Assembly (NCBI GenBank): GCA_021847535.1
Contig: JAJZMR010000015.1
Coordinates: 858 to 9,490 of the forward strand
Reading direction: 5' to 3'
Source: a bacterium
GTDB lineage: Bacteria; Babelota; Babeliae; Babelales; Babelaceae
DNA length: 8,633 nt
Position numbers and translations under genes: made by a program
The notes under the pieces: model-generated
The model's input: only the letters and a program-made list of their open reading frames with translations
Databases searched by the model: none
What the model was told of the DNA's origin: nothing
In this document: positions 1 to 7,752 of the stretch, one piece after another
Position numbering within the stretch: position 1 is the first letter of the stretch
Layout: each line of letters starts with the position of its first letter

Positions 1-1309
<1,309 letters not shown>

Positions 1310-1318
1310 TTAAAATGT

Positions 1319-1327
1319 AGTATACCA
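1319..1327 (-). promoter_or_regulatory. atpD: Candidate extended -10 promoter for atpD
   Basis: On the minus strand the intergenic region reads TGGTATACT, a TG-N-TATACT extended -10 element. Its expected transcription start near 1312 would give a leader of about 39 nt before the atpD ATG. No good -35 box lies 17 nt upstream, which is tolerated for extended -10 promoters. The rest of the 159-bp gap (1274-1432) is A/T-tract rich and shows no other clear signal. Confidence 0.4.
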
Positions 1328-1432
1328 TCTTATTTTTTTGCTGCACAGAGATACAATTTTTTTTACCTTGATTTTCCTACAAAAGGTAGTCAAACTAAGT
1401 TTGATTTTTATACATAGGTGAGGAAATAATAG

Positions 1433-2785
1433 GTGAAAAGACTGGTCGATCATTTTTTAATAGAATGGAAAAATCGCGCCGAAAGAAAGCCATTGCTTTT
1501 GCGCGGGGCTCGGCAGGTTGGCAAAACACATGCTGTCCGTATGCTTGGCAAAAAATTTGATTTTTTTTTAGAAATAAATTTGGAATCAAATCAATTGGCT
1601 CGTAAAATTATAGAAAAAGATCTGGACGTCGATCGCATAATGTTTCAACTTTCAGAATTTTTAGAACAGCCAATTGTGCCCGGCAAAACACTGTTATTTT
1701 TTGATGAAATACAAAATGTTCCACAGGCACTTATTGCCTTGCGCTATTTTTATGAAAAGGTCCCCGCTTTACATGTTATTGCTGCCGGCTCCCTTTTAGA
1801 TTTTGCAATAGAGCAGGTCGGGGTTCCGGTTGGTCGAGTTTCGACCTTATATATGTACCCATTATCATTTTTAGAATTTTTAGTTGCCCTTGGTCATGAA
1901 ACATGGGCAAAAAGTATTCTAGATTTATCGTTAATTGATGCTATGAATGAAGCAGTGCACGAGAAACTTGTCAATTTAGTGGGGGTATATCTGGCAATTG
2001 GGGGAATGCCTGCTGCGATCAACCAATGGATCAGAACGCGTGGATCTCGAGATGTTAAAATTATTCATTCAGAACTTATCTATGCGTACGAGCAAGATTT
2101 TGGAAAATATGCAAAGAAGCATCAGATTAAATATCTTAACCTTTTGTTTTTGAAAGCAATCGAACAGCTTGCGCAAAAATTCATGTATGCGCGCATCGGG
2201 GAGTATCAAAAAAGAGAACTTGCTCCCGCCTTGGAACTTCTTGAAAAAGCGGGACTGATTTACAAAGTTATGTATAGCGCTGGACAGGGAATACCTTTAG
2301 GGGCCCAAGCAGACTCGAATATATTTAAAATTGTATTTTTGGATGTTGGGCTGAGCCAGGCATTACTCAAGCTTGACATCATCCCATGGTTTATAGAGCC
2401 ATTAAATGCCTTGGTGAACAAAGGACAAATCGTTGAAGCATTTGTCGCGCAAGAGCTTTTGGCATACTCTGACCCGATTCATAAAGAGAGTCTATTTTAT
2501 TGGAATCGAGAAAATAGATCGAGCGAGGCTGAAGTCGATTACCTGATACAATTAAAAGAACAGGTTGTCCCGGTTGGAGTAAAAGCGGGTATCAATAAGA
2601 GAATCAAGAGTATGCATATTTTTTTAGAAACGCATGTTCAGTCTGACTATGGAATTCGGTTTTGGCCGGGTGGTGCAGCGATCGAAAAAAATATTTATTC
2701 GTATCCGCTGTATGCTATTATTAGGCCACTCGTTCAAGATAATCCATATCTTTATCAAGTGGCCCGTAGTTTATTGGATGTTTGA
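1433..2785 (+). CDS. AAA_14 / DUF4143 family ATP-binding protein
   Basis: 450-aa protein with the two-part layout of the AAA_14-DUF4143 family: an N-terminal P-loop ATPase and a C-terminal region related to PD-(D/E)XK nucleases. Walker A is GARQVGKT (25-32), Walker B is LLFFDEIQ (87-94), followed by the sensor-like AAGSLLDFA (117-125). C-terminal signatures are GQIVEAFVAQEL (331-342), YWNRE (356-360) and SEAEVDYLIQ (364-373). The family usually continues with PIEVKxG; here it is PVGVKAG (380-386), so the acidic residue of the ExK pair is Gly382. The biological role of the family is unsettled; links to DNA processing or mobile elements are suggested only. The start is GTG, chosen because AGGA lies 8 nt upstream and the reading frame begins with the expected family N-terminus. 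It is divergent from atpD and convergent with lon. Confidence 0.88.
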   Translation: MKRLVDHFLIEWKNRAERKPLLLRGARQVGKTHAVRMLGKKFDFFLEINLESNQLARKIIEKDLDVDRIMFQLSEFLEQPIVPGKTLLFFDEIQNVPQALIALRYFYEKVPALHVIAAGSLLDFAIEQVGVPVGRVSTLYMYPLSFLEFLVALGHETWAKSILDLSLIDAMNEAVHEKLVNLVGVYLAIGGMPAAINQWIRTRGSRDVKIIHSELIYAYEQDFGKYAKKHQIKYLNLLFLKAIEQLAQKFMYARIGEYQKRELAPALELLEKAGLIYKVMYSAGQGIPLGAQADSNIFKIVFLDVGLSQALLKLDIIPWFIEPLNALVNKGQIVEAFVAQELLAYSDPIHKESLFYWNRENRSSEAEVDYLIQLKEQVVPVGVKAGINKRIKSMHIFLETHVQSDYGIRFWPGGAAIEKNIYSYPLYAIIRPLVQDNPYLYQVARSLLDV

Positions 2786-2801
2786 TAAAACAGACGCTTT
2801 T

Positions 2802-5168
2802 TTATGCAAGTGCCTTTTTCAATTCCTGTGGCATAAGTACATGATGTAACACCTCATTAGCATGGCTTACCCAAATAAGTTGGATATCTTGGGTAATATC
2901 TTCAAGCCCTGCAAGATCGCTTTTATTTTTTTGTGGAAGAATGATATGGGTGATATGATTCCGTTTTGCAGCTAATATTTTTTCTTTAATGCCCCCGATT
3001 CGCATGACATCGCCACGCAAATTAAGCTCTCCAGTCATCGCATATTCTGCATTAATCGGCCGCTGAGTAAGCGCCGAAAGTATCGAGGTCAGCATAGTTA
3101 TTCCTGCAGAAGGGCCATCTTTAGGAATCGCGCCAGCAGGTACGTGAATATGAATATCATATTCAGTAAACATTTTGGGTTCGATATTAAATTCTTGTGC
3201 ATGAGCACAGGCATAACTGAGTGCTGCTTGGGCAGACTCTTTCATGATGTCTCCCAAATGGCCCGTCAATAACAGGCGTCCTTTGCCGGGCATGGTGATC
3301 GCCTCAATTTTAAGCATTTCCCCGCCGACTGATGTCCACGCGAGTCCATTGGTTATCCCTACTAAAGCACGATGATCATATTCGTCATCAATGAATTTGC
3401 GTGGCCCAAGATAAAGTTCAAGATTTTCTGATGTTATTGGTTCTATTATATTTTTTTCAACAAAAATGCGCGCCGTCTTTGCACATATTTTTTTTAAGAG
3501 ACGGTCAATGTCGCGAACTCCGGCCTCTCGCGTGTAACTGTTGATAAGCTCTAAAAGCAAGTGATCGGAAAGGTGCAGGGATGTTTTATTTAAGCCACTT
3601 TCATGAAGCGCACGTGGCCATAGATGTGTTTTTGCAATTTCTTTTTTCTCTTCATTTGTGTAGCCACTCAATTGTATAATTTCCATGCGGTCCCGTAGCG
3701 GCTCTGATAAATTTTCAATATTATTCGCGGTGGCTATAAAAAGTACTTGAGAGAAATCGAATGGTATCCCGAGATAGTTATCATAAAAATTTTTATTTTG
3801 TTGAGGATCTAAAATCTCCAGCATTGCAGCGGATGGGTCACCACGAAAATCGGCTCCAATTTTATCAAGCTCATCAATGATAATGAGTGGATTAGATGAT
3901 CCAGCTTTACGCACGCCTTGTATAAATCTTCCTGGCATGGCGCCGACATAGGTGCGTCGGTGGCCCCTGATTTCTGCCTCGTCTTTAACGCCCCCTAAAG
4001 AAACGCGATAATATTTTCGAGACAGCGCTCGTGCTATAGATTTGCCCAACGATGTTTTACCTGTTCCTGGAGGCCCAGCAAAACAAAGTATCGGGGCAAA
4101 GCCATCTTTTTTTAATTTTTTGATCGATATAAAATCGAGAATACGATCTTTAACCTCTTTAAGCCCATAATGGTCTTCATCAAGGACTTGTTTTGCGTGA
4201 GTAAGGTCTAAATTGTCTTGCGTGTGAATATTCCAAGGGAGCGATAGCGCAAGATCGAGATAATTCCTCAAGACCGCAGCCTCCATTGAATCAGGAGAAG
4301 TTTTTTCAAGTCGATTTATCTGGCGATTAATTTCGGTATGCGCTTCTTCTGCAAGCGAAAGCCTTTCAAGCTTCTCTCTGATTTTATCAATTTCTTGTGT
4401 CTCTTCATCACCCAATTCTTTTTTAATCGCTTTAAGTTGTTCCCTTAAAAAAAACTCTTTTTGCGACTTGTTCATCGATTCGCGTGTGCTGTTCTTAATG
4501 CGTTCTTGTGTTTGGGAGACTTCGACTTCTTGTGATATTAAAAGATACAGCTCTTCTAGAAATGCTTCAAAGCTTTCTAGTTCTAAAAGTTTTTGTGCTG
4601 TTTCCACGTTAAGCGTAAGGTGGGATAAAATAAATTCGGCGATTTTTTCTGGATCATGCATTTTTGATATAATTAAATGAAAGTCTGGACTTAAAGAATG
4701 TCCAGAAAGAGCCATTTTTTCAGAAACAGACTTTATGTTTTTTATAAGCGCATTAATTTCTAATGTATCTTCACTATGATGCTGGTCGAATATATGAACC
4801 TTAGCTGTAAGAAGCTCCTCATCAACACTCATTTCACTGACAAAGCCTTTTTCGATCCCCTGGACCAAAATTTTAATACCTCCCTCAGGGATCCTTATCA
4901 GGCGCATGATCGAGCCGACCGTTCCGACCTCGTATAAATCCTTTGTTCCGATAGCCCCGTGGGAATTTGGCGATTGTTTGCGCGATGCGATAAGAAAAAC
5001 TTTTTTGTTTTCTTGGTCAATTGATTTTTGAATGCCCTTAATGATTCTTTCATCAAGAACCAAAAGCGGCACAATCATACGGGGAAAAACAACTATGTCT
5101 ATAGTTGGAATCACCGGTAATATCTCTGGTGTCGTATCACTATTCGATTGTCTTAGGTTTTTTTTCAT
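2802..5168 (-). CDS. lon: ATP-dependent protease La (Lon)
   Basis: Cytoplasmic AAA+ serine protease that unfolds and degrades damaged and regulatory proteins. It is 788 aa, close to E. coli Lon (784), and complete. Domains in order: N-terminal LON/PUA-like substrate domain (about 15-210), coiled-coil linker (about 215-300), AAA+ module with Walker A GPPGTGKT (365-372), Walker B IIIDELDK (429-436), sensor-1 ATANN (479-483) and sensor-2 GVRDIDR (550-556), then the protease domain with Ser687 in KDGPSAG and Lys730 in GGIKEK. The 43-residue Ser-Lys spacing equals that of E. coli Ser679-Lys722. ATG at 5168 is preceded by a strong GGGGGGAG ribosome site at 5 nt spacing. I see no CIRCE or convincing sigma-32 box; a weak TTGTGT-18-TAGACT (5236 down to 5207) is the best promoter guess. 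It converges on the DUF4143 gene with 16 bp between stops and no clear terminator hairpin there. Confidence 0.97.
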   Translation of the reverse strand: MKKNLRQSNSDTTPEILPVIPTIDIVVFPRMIVPLLVLDERIIKGIQKSIDQENKKVFLIASRKQSPNSHGAIGTKDLYEVGTVGSIMRLIRIPEGGIKILVQGIEKGFVSEMSVDEELLTAKVHIFDQHHSEDTLEINALIKNIKSVSEKMALSGHSLSPDFHLIISKMHDPEKIAEFILSHLTLNVETAQKLLELESFEAFLEELYLLISQEVEVSQTQERIKNSTRESMNKSQKEFFLREQLKAIKKELGDEETQEIDKIREKLERLSLAEEAHTEINRQINRLEKTSPDSMEAAVLRNYLDLALSLPWNIHTQDNLDLTHAKQVLDEDHYGLKEVKDRILDFISIKKLKKDGFAPILCFAGPPGTGKTSLGKSIARALSRKYYRVSLGGVKDEAEIRGHRRTYVGAMPGRFIQGVRKAGSSNPLIIIDELDKIGADFRGDPSAAMLEILDPQQNKNFYDNYLGIPFDFSQVLFIATANNIENLSEPLRDRMEIIQLSGYTNEEKKEIAKTHLWPRALHESGLNKTSLHLSDHLLLELINSYTREAGVRDIDRLLKKICAKTARIFVEKNIIEPITSENLELYLGPRKFIDDEYDHRALVGITNGLAWTSVGGEMLKIEAITMPGKGRLLLTGHLGDIMKESAQAALSYACAHAQEFNIEPKMFTEYDIHIHVPAGAIPKDGPSAGITMLTSILSALTQRPINAEYAMTGELNLRGDVMRIGGIKEKILAAKRNHITHIILPQKNKSDLAGLEDITQDIQLIWVSHANEVLHHVLMPQELKKALA

Positions 5169-5255
5169 GACAACTCCCCCCTTTACTCCTTTTGTCCCTT
5201 ACCACTAGTCTACGTGCGGCTAATTTTCAAACACAAGACTTTGAGCTATTCGGTC

Positions 5256-5285
5256 TTGAATTTTTTTTAAAATTACCCCTATCTT
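5256..5285 (+). promoter_or_regulatory. Candidate sigma-70 promoter upstream of the HPF-like ORF
   Basis: TTGAAT (5256-5261) and TATCTT (5280-5285) are 18 bp apart in the divergent lon/HPF-like intergenic region. Each hexamer matches consensus at 4 to 5 of 6 positions, but the region is A/T-rich, so a chance match is quite possible. Confidence 0.25.
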
Positions 5286-5309
5286 AATTAAAATGGAGGT
5301 CGATGAAAG

Positions 5310-5393
5310 ATGAAGTCTGATTCTGCTTTATTCAAGCTCGTTAAAATAAAAAAAGTATATTTTTGTTTATGTATGCCGATATATATGGTTTAG
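5310..5393 (+). CDS. Possible 27-aa leader or small ORF
   Basis: A short frame runs from ATG 5310 to TAG 5391-5393 and contains a basic stretch followed by a hydrophobic C-terminus (YFCLCMPIYMV). It is listed because the only good Shine-Dalgarno sequence in this intergenic region, GGAGG at 5295-5299, lies 10 nt upstream of it. A competing 5-codon frame starts at 5303. I do not recognise it. It overlaps the start of the HPF-like ORF in another frame and may simply be leader sequence of that gene. Confidence 0.2.
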   Translation: MKSDSALFKLVKIKKVYFCLCMPIYMV

Positions 5394-5608
5394 AAAATGC
5401 TTTTATGCGTGAGATTTATATCAATACATCTTTTTACGACAAGTGCCCTGATGCTCAGAGTCTATTGCAAGAAAAGTTAAAGCCCTTAGAGCGGGCGATT
5501 ACTCGTTGCCAGGAACATGCTGATTGTGCTGTGTCATTAACTATAGAGCCCAGAAAAGATTTTGTGGGGTATGATTGTCTCGTGAATACACGGCCGAAAA
5601 TTAAATAA
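5363..5608 (+). pseudogene. Truncated ribosome hibernation factor-like gene (HPF/RaiA type)
   Basis: The reading frame resembles the N-terminal two thirds of HPF/RaiA, small proteins that bind the 30S decoding site and park ribosomes in stress. The segment from MREIYINTSF follows the family layout: an initial beta strand, a helix with LLQEKLKPLERAI (compare the family's vaxrLxkLEk pattern), a strand CAVSLTIEP, then FVGYDCLVNT where RaiA has FVADATINT. After VNT the family continues for some 40 residues with a second helix. Here the frame ends in RPKIK, and its TAA stop lies inside the end of an IS982 remnant. This fits a gene cut by insertion. The start is uncertain: TTG 5363, ATG 5369 and ATG 5405 are all in frame, none with a good ribosome site; 5405 best fits the family length. 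Assignment is by pattern only, and an unrelated small protein is possible. Confidence 0.45.
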
Positions 5609-5832
5609 CGCCAATTCGGAAATAATCAAGCGGGCAAAAGAGCGGATACTTTAGCGGCAATTGAAGGCTTAGCCGGTTTAAAACAATAGGCGACGACGGT
5701 TATCACAATATGCGCTAAAAAATTTTTAGGCGAACGATGGCGAGAGTGTTCAAGTCGAAAAACATTTTTCAGAACATTACCGACTGAATCGATAATTCCA
5801 CATTCATCAGTTTGGTAAAAAATAGTTACTAA
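5601..5832 (-). mobile_element. IS982-family remnant with internal deletion
   Basis: Transposase frame on the minus strand from about 5832 to a stop just below 5629. It starts with LVTIFYQTDE, the N-terminus of an IS982 transposase, and jumps straight to IIDSVGNVLKNVF then LEHSRHRSPKNFL and AYCFKPAKPS, the standard IS982 C-terminus. Some 200 central residues, including the catalytic acidic residues, are therefore missing. The element's right end is kept: CCGAATTGGCGTT on the minus strand (5607-5619 and flank), the inverse of the left end at 8311. The left end is lost, because similarity stops abruptly at 5832. The ATG further upstream (5877) is read-through into unrelated DNA, so it is not the transposase start. 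Confidence 0.7.
5802..5832 (-). repeat. 31-bp perfect inverted copy of 8395-8425
   Basis: The reverse complement of 5802-5832 is identical over 31 bp to 8395-8425; the matches break on both sides. In both places it encodes LVTIFYQTDE at the start of an IS982 transposase, which shows that the two remnants derive from one element type in opposite orientations. Confidence 0.9.
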
Positions 5833-6061
5833 AACCGCGTCGATTACACTCGAAGCAGTTATCGGTGAAACCGTCAAGGGATTATCAGTAGCTGGTCCCT
5901 ATGTCAGTGTTGCTTATCAGTCATTAGTCATAAGCAAGGAGATAAAAGCACATGTTTTTCCAAATGATGAAGAGGCAAAACATGCCCATGCCGTGGCAAC
6001 TAAGTATTCATTTCTTGTTACAGAGAGAGAACTAGAAAAATGTTTACTGCAACACAGAAAT
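5833..6061 (+). other. Unidentified coding-like fragment between two IS relics
   Basis: A plus-strand frame is open from 5822 to TGA at 6080-6082, about 80 codons within the non-IS part, while both other plus frames hit stops early. Its translation looks protein-like, for example KEIKAHVFPNDEEAKHAHAV and KYSFLVTERELEKCLLQH, with no ATG in frame near its left end. It is bounded on the left by the 5832 IS982 breakpoint and on the right by the IS3 relic, so it is probably the middle of a destroyed gene. I do not recognise the family, and it does not look like the missing C-terminus of HPF/RaiA. Confidence 0.4.
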
Positions 6062-6078
6062 AGCTCAGAAAGAGGGCG

Positions 6079-6744
6079 TTGAGGAAAAAATGCTTTATTG
6101 TTAATCACAAAAGAGTTCAAAATCTACTAACTTTGGCGGGAATAAAGGCGATTTATCCTGCTAAAAAAACAACCTTAAGAAATCCTCAGCACAAGGTGTT
6201 TCCATATCTTTTGCGTGGAGTGATAATAGATCGGCCCAATCAAGTTTGGCAAGTTGATATCACTTACATAAAAATGCGTCATGGGTTCGTTTATTTGGTT
6301 TGTTTAATTGATGTTTTTAGCAGAAAGATTATGGGCTGGTCATTGTCAACTTTCTTAGATACAGCTTCGTGCCTTGAAGCTTTAAATAGCGCCTTAAAAC
6401 AGGAGGTTCCTGAGATTATTAATAGCGATCAAGGTTGTCAGTTTACAAGCACCGCATGGATCGAAGCTTTAACGCAAAAGGGTATTTTTATAAGCATGGA
6501 TGGCAAGGGCCGTTGGGCAGACAATGTTTTCCTTCATAGCTTTGATACTGTTGCTCAAGCAAAATCAGCGCTACATGAATTTATAACATTTTATAACGAA
6601 AAACGCTTTCACCAAGCCCTTAATTACCATACACCGAACATTATTTATGAATTAAAAAAAGTTCCCACAAAGCAACAACTTTTTGAACAATTTAAATTAC
6701 AAAATCATTCTATTAACCTGGAGGGTGTCTTGCCTCCTAAATAA
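6079..6744 (+). pseudogene. IS3-family transposase orfB, truncated and internally deleted
   Basis: The readable frame begins at TTG 6079 but similarity starts a few codons earlier, so no real start survives. Recognisable IS3 orfB blocks are VNHKRVQNL (8-16), GIKAIYP (21-27), RPNQVWQVDITYIK (52-65, first catalytic Asp60), YLVCLIDVFSRKIMGWSLS (72-90), INSDQGCQFTS (115-125, second catalytic Asp117), DGKGRWADNVF (141-151), then FYNEKRFHQALNYHTP. Between DNVF and LHSFDTV, intact relatives have about 16 residues of the type iErfWRtlKyEEvy, which hold the third catalytic residue (Glu). Here they are gone without a frameshift (junction near 6526-6534). The enzyme cannot be active even though the frame is open. 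About 100 N-terminal residues and orfA are also absent. Confidence 0.85.
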
Positions 6745-6754
6745 ATTCATTTTC

Positions 6755-6775
6755 GTGTCTTGACAAAGGGGGTCA
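6755..6775 (+). repeat. Right terminal repeat of the IS3 relic
   Basis: The stretch ends in AAAGGGGGTCA at 6775 and lies just after the orfB stop, where the right terminal inverted repeat of an IS3 element is expected. The matching left repeat is not in the window, so the assignment rests on position and on the TGACCCCC form of its inverse. Confidence 0.5.
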
Positions 6776-6789
6776 CTATATACTTATAT
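6760..6789 (+). promoter_or_regulatory. Hybrid promoter: -35 in IS3 end, -10 in flanking DNA
   Basis: A perfect TTGACA (6760-6765) lies inside the right end of the IS3 relic and points outward. In the flanking DNA beyond 6775 are overlapping -10 candidates: CTTATA (6783-6788, 17-bp spacing), TTATAT (6784-6789, 18 bp) and TATATA (6785-6790, 19 bp). Transcription would begin near 6796 and enter the 188-aa gene after a leader of about 44 nt. Outward -35 boxes in right ends are known for several IS3 elements such as IS2 and IS911. Confidence 0.5.
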
Positions 6790-6839
6790 AGCAAGGGGAG
6801 AGTAGTTAGTTTTTTCAACCAATTACTCAAGGAGCGATC

Positions 6840-7406
6840 ATGTCACAATGGTCAAATCAGCTGTCACGATTTGCAGCAATTTCATTATCACTTTTATGCC
6901 TCAATGCTTTCGCATCTGAGTCTGACGGTCTTATGATCCATCAAACTGGATTGTCTGCCGCTCAGAAATTAGGCGTATTAAAAGTGCTCAAGGACAAGGA
7001 AGACTATTTTGTTCTCACCAAGAGCAAACTTCATAAAGTAGGAAATCATGATGTTTCACACACATTAAAAAAAATGACCGATGAACAATTGGCTCATTTT
7101 TTGAATAATGGACATGGCACTATCAAGGCTGATCAATTTACCAATGGTGAATTCAAGCTTGATATGCATGTTCGTGGAAATGGTGGCGGATTTCTCGGCG
7201 CTGCTTTTGGTGTTGTAGTTGGGCAGAATCTTGTTAGAGCTGTCACTTATGGCCCAATTTGGATTATAGCCGGATTAACTGGTCCTGCAGCTCCAGTTGT
7301 AGGCACTTTCTTAACTGGTTGCGCTGCTCCTTTTTTTGAACCAACTGCTCTTGCTGCTGGTGCTGTAGCTGGAATGGCTGGCATGGGTATGACTGGCCCT
7401 GTTTGA
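6840..7406 (+). CDS. Exported Gly/Ala-rich protein of unknown function
   Basis: 188 aa, not recognised. Residues 1-25 form a signal peptide: Arg10, a hydrophobic core AAISLSLLCL, and an AFA|S cleavage site after Ala25. The mature N-terminal part (26-112) is polar and mixed helical, with LSAAQKLGVLKVLKD (38-52), MTDEQLAHFLNNGHG (79-93) and an F-x-x-G-E-F-K-L strand-like run (100-107). From 113 to the end it changes to a Gly/Ala-rich hydrophobic domain: GNGGGFLGAAFGVVVGQ (113-129), IWIIAGLTGPAAPVVGTFLTG (140-160), and LAAGAVAGMAGMGMTG (171-186). The GxxxG/GxxxA spacing suggests helix packing in membranes. ATG 6840 has AAGGAG 5 nt upstream. Two tiny membrane genes follow 16 bp downstream. A membrane-active, bacteriocin-like or host-directed role is possible but unproven. 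Confidence 0.8.
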   Translation: MSQWSNQLSRFAAISLSLLCLNAFASESDGLMIHQTGLSAAQKLGVLKVLKDKEDYFVLTKSKLHKVGNHDVSHTLKKMTDEQLAHFLNNGHGTIKADQFTNGEFKLDMHVRGNGGGFLGAAFGVVVGQNLVRAVTYGPIWIIAGLTGPAAPVVGTFLTGCAAPFFEPTALAAGAVAGMAGMGMTGPV

Positions 7407-7422
7407 TAAATAAGGAAATTCT

Positions 7423-7527
7423 ATGTGGTATTGGTATGAGTGCGTAATAATCTCATTATTGGGAGCATTAACTCACTATATAGTTAAATTCTATATTATT
7501 AAACCTTATTTAAAGAGTAGAAAATGA
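7423..7527 (+). CDS. Small membrane peptide, 34 aa
   Basis: A 34-codon frame starts at ATG 7423 with AAGGA at 7412-7416 (6-nt spacing). The peptide opens with MWYWYECVIISLLGALTHY, has one predicted membrane span (about residues 5-28), and ends in the basic tail PYLKSRK, which suggests a cytoplasmic C-terminus. It begins 16 bp after the stop of the 188-aa exported protein, and its TGA overlaps the ATG of the next gene (ATGA at 7524-7527), so the two small genes are probably translationally coupled. Not recognised; candidate roles are partner, immunity or assembly factor for the exported protein. Confidence 0.6.
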   Translation: MWYWYECVIISLLGALTHYIVKFYIIKPYLKSRK

Positions 7528-7655
7528 CACAATGGCAACATAGTTTAATAGGAGTGATAATATTCCTCATAATTTGGCATTTATGGTTGAAGGAATATTT
7601 CTACGACAAAGAAGAACGTCAATGGTGGATGAAGTTCTGGTCTAGGTTTTTTTGA
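7524..7655 (+). CDS. Small Trp-rich membrane peptide, 43 aa
   Basis: The frame starts in the ATGA overlap with the preceding gene; AAAGAG 7 to 8 nt upstream can serve as ribosome site. The peptide has a hydrophobic segment (residues 8-22, LIGVIIFLIIWHLWL), a charged patch KEYFYDKEER (23-32), and an aromatic cationic end RQWWMKFWSRFF (32-43). Six of 43 residues are Trp. The opening MTQW echoes MSQW of the exported protein, and the DNA is alike over the first 12 nt (11 match). Single-span cationic Trp-rich peptides occur among leaderless bacteriocins and type I toxins, but I cannot assign this one. A hairpin terminator follows 18 bp downstream. Confidence 0.6.
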   Translation: MTQWQHSLIGVIIFLIIWHLWLKEYFYDKEERQWWMKFWSRFF

Positions 7656-7673
7656 TAGGATTGGATAATTATC

Positions 7674-7725
7674 ACAAAAGCGAAGTACTTTGCGGACTTA
7701 ATGTTTTTCAGTACTTCGCTTTTGT
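7674..7725 (+). terminator. Hairpin terminator with perfect 16-bp stem
   Basis: ACAAAAGCGAAGTACT (7674-7689) and AGTACTTCGCTTTTGT (7710-7725) are exact inverse complements around a 20-nt loop. The right arm ends CTTTTGT and is followed by TATATTT, giving a U-rich 3' side. It closes the three-gene cassette. Because the left arm mirrors it, it could also stop transcription coming from the IS982 remnant on the other strand. The loop is longer than usual for an intrinsic terminator. Confidence 0.75.
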
Positions 7726-7752
7726 ATATTTACAGACATAGTCCACCAGATT

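Larger units (their letters stand above)
6062..6775 (+). mobile_element. IS3-family relic (5'-truncated, right end retained)
   Basis: Contains the 3' part of an IS3-type orfB and, 11 bp after its stop, a right terminus ending in GGGGGTCA at 6775. Its inverse begins TGACCCCC, in keeping with the TG...CA ends of IS3 elements. There is no orfA, no left terminal repeat and no N-terminal part of orfB. Similarity begins around 6062, where unrelated coding-like sequence abuts it. Confidence 0.75.

Noticed and set aside
1365..1382. Short inverted repeat TACCTT...AAGGTA before the DUF4143 gene
   Set aside because: Six-bp arms in A/T-rich DNA are too weak to call an operator or hairpin.
1395..1589. 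Minus-strand frame over the start of the DUF4143 gene
   Set aside because: Antisense to a recognised protein start; no support.
2786..2801. Possible terminator between the converging DUF4143 gene and lon
   Set aside because: Only a T-run is present; no stable stem could be found.
4468..4680. Plus-strand frame inside lon
   Set aside because: Antisense shadow of the Lon linker region.
5169..5300. Heat-shock control of lon (CIRCE or sigma-32 box)
   Set aside because: No TTAGCACTC inverted repeat and no convincing CTTGAAA/CCCCAT pair in the upstream region.
5917..6120. Minus-strand frame of 67 codons
   Set aside because: Antisense to the coding-like fragment and the IS3 relic; composition not protein-like and no ribosome site.
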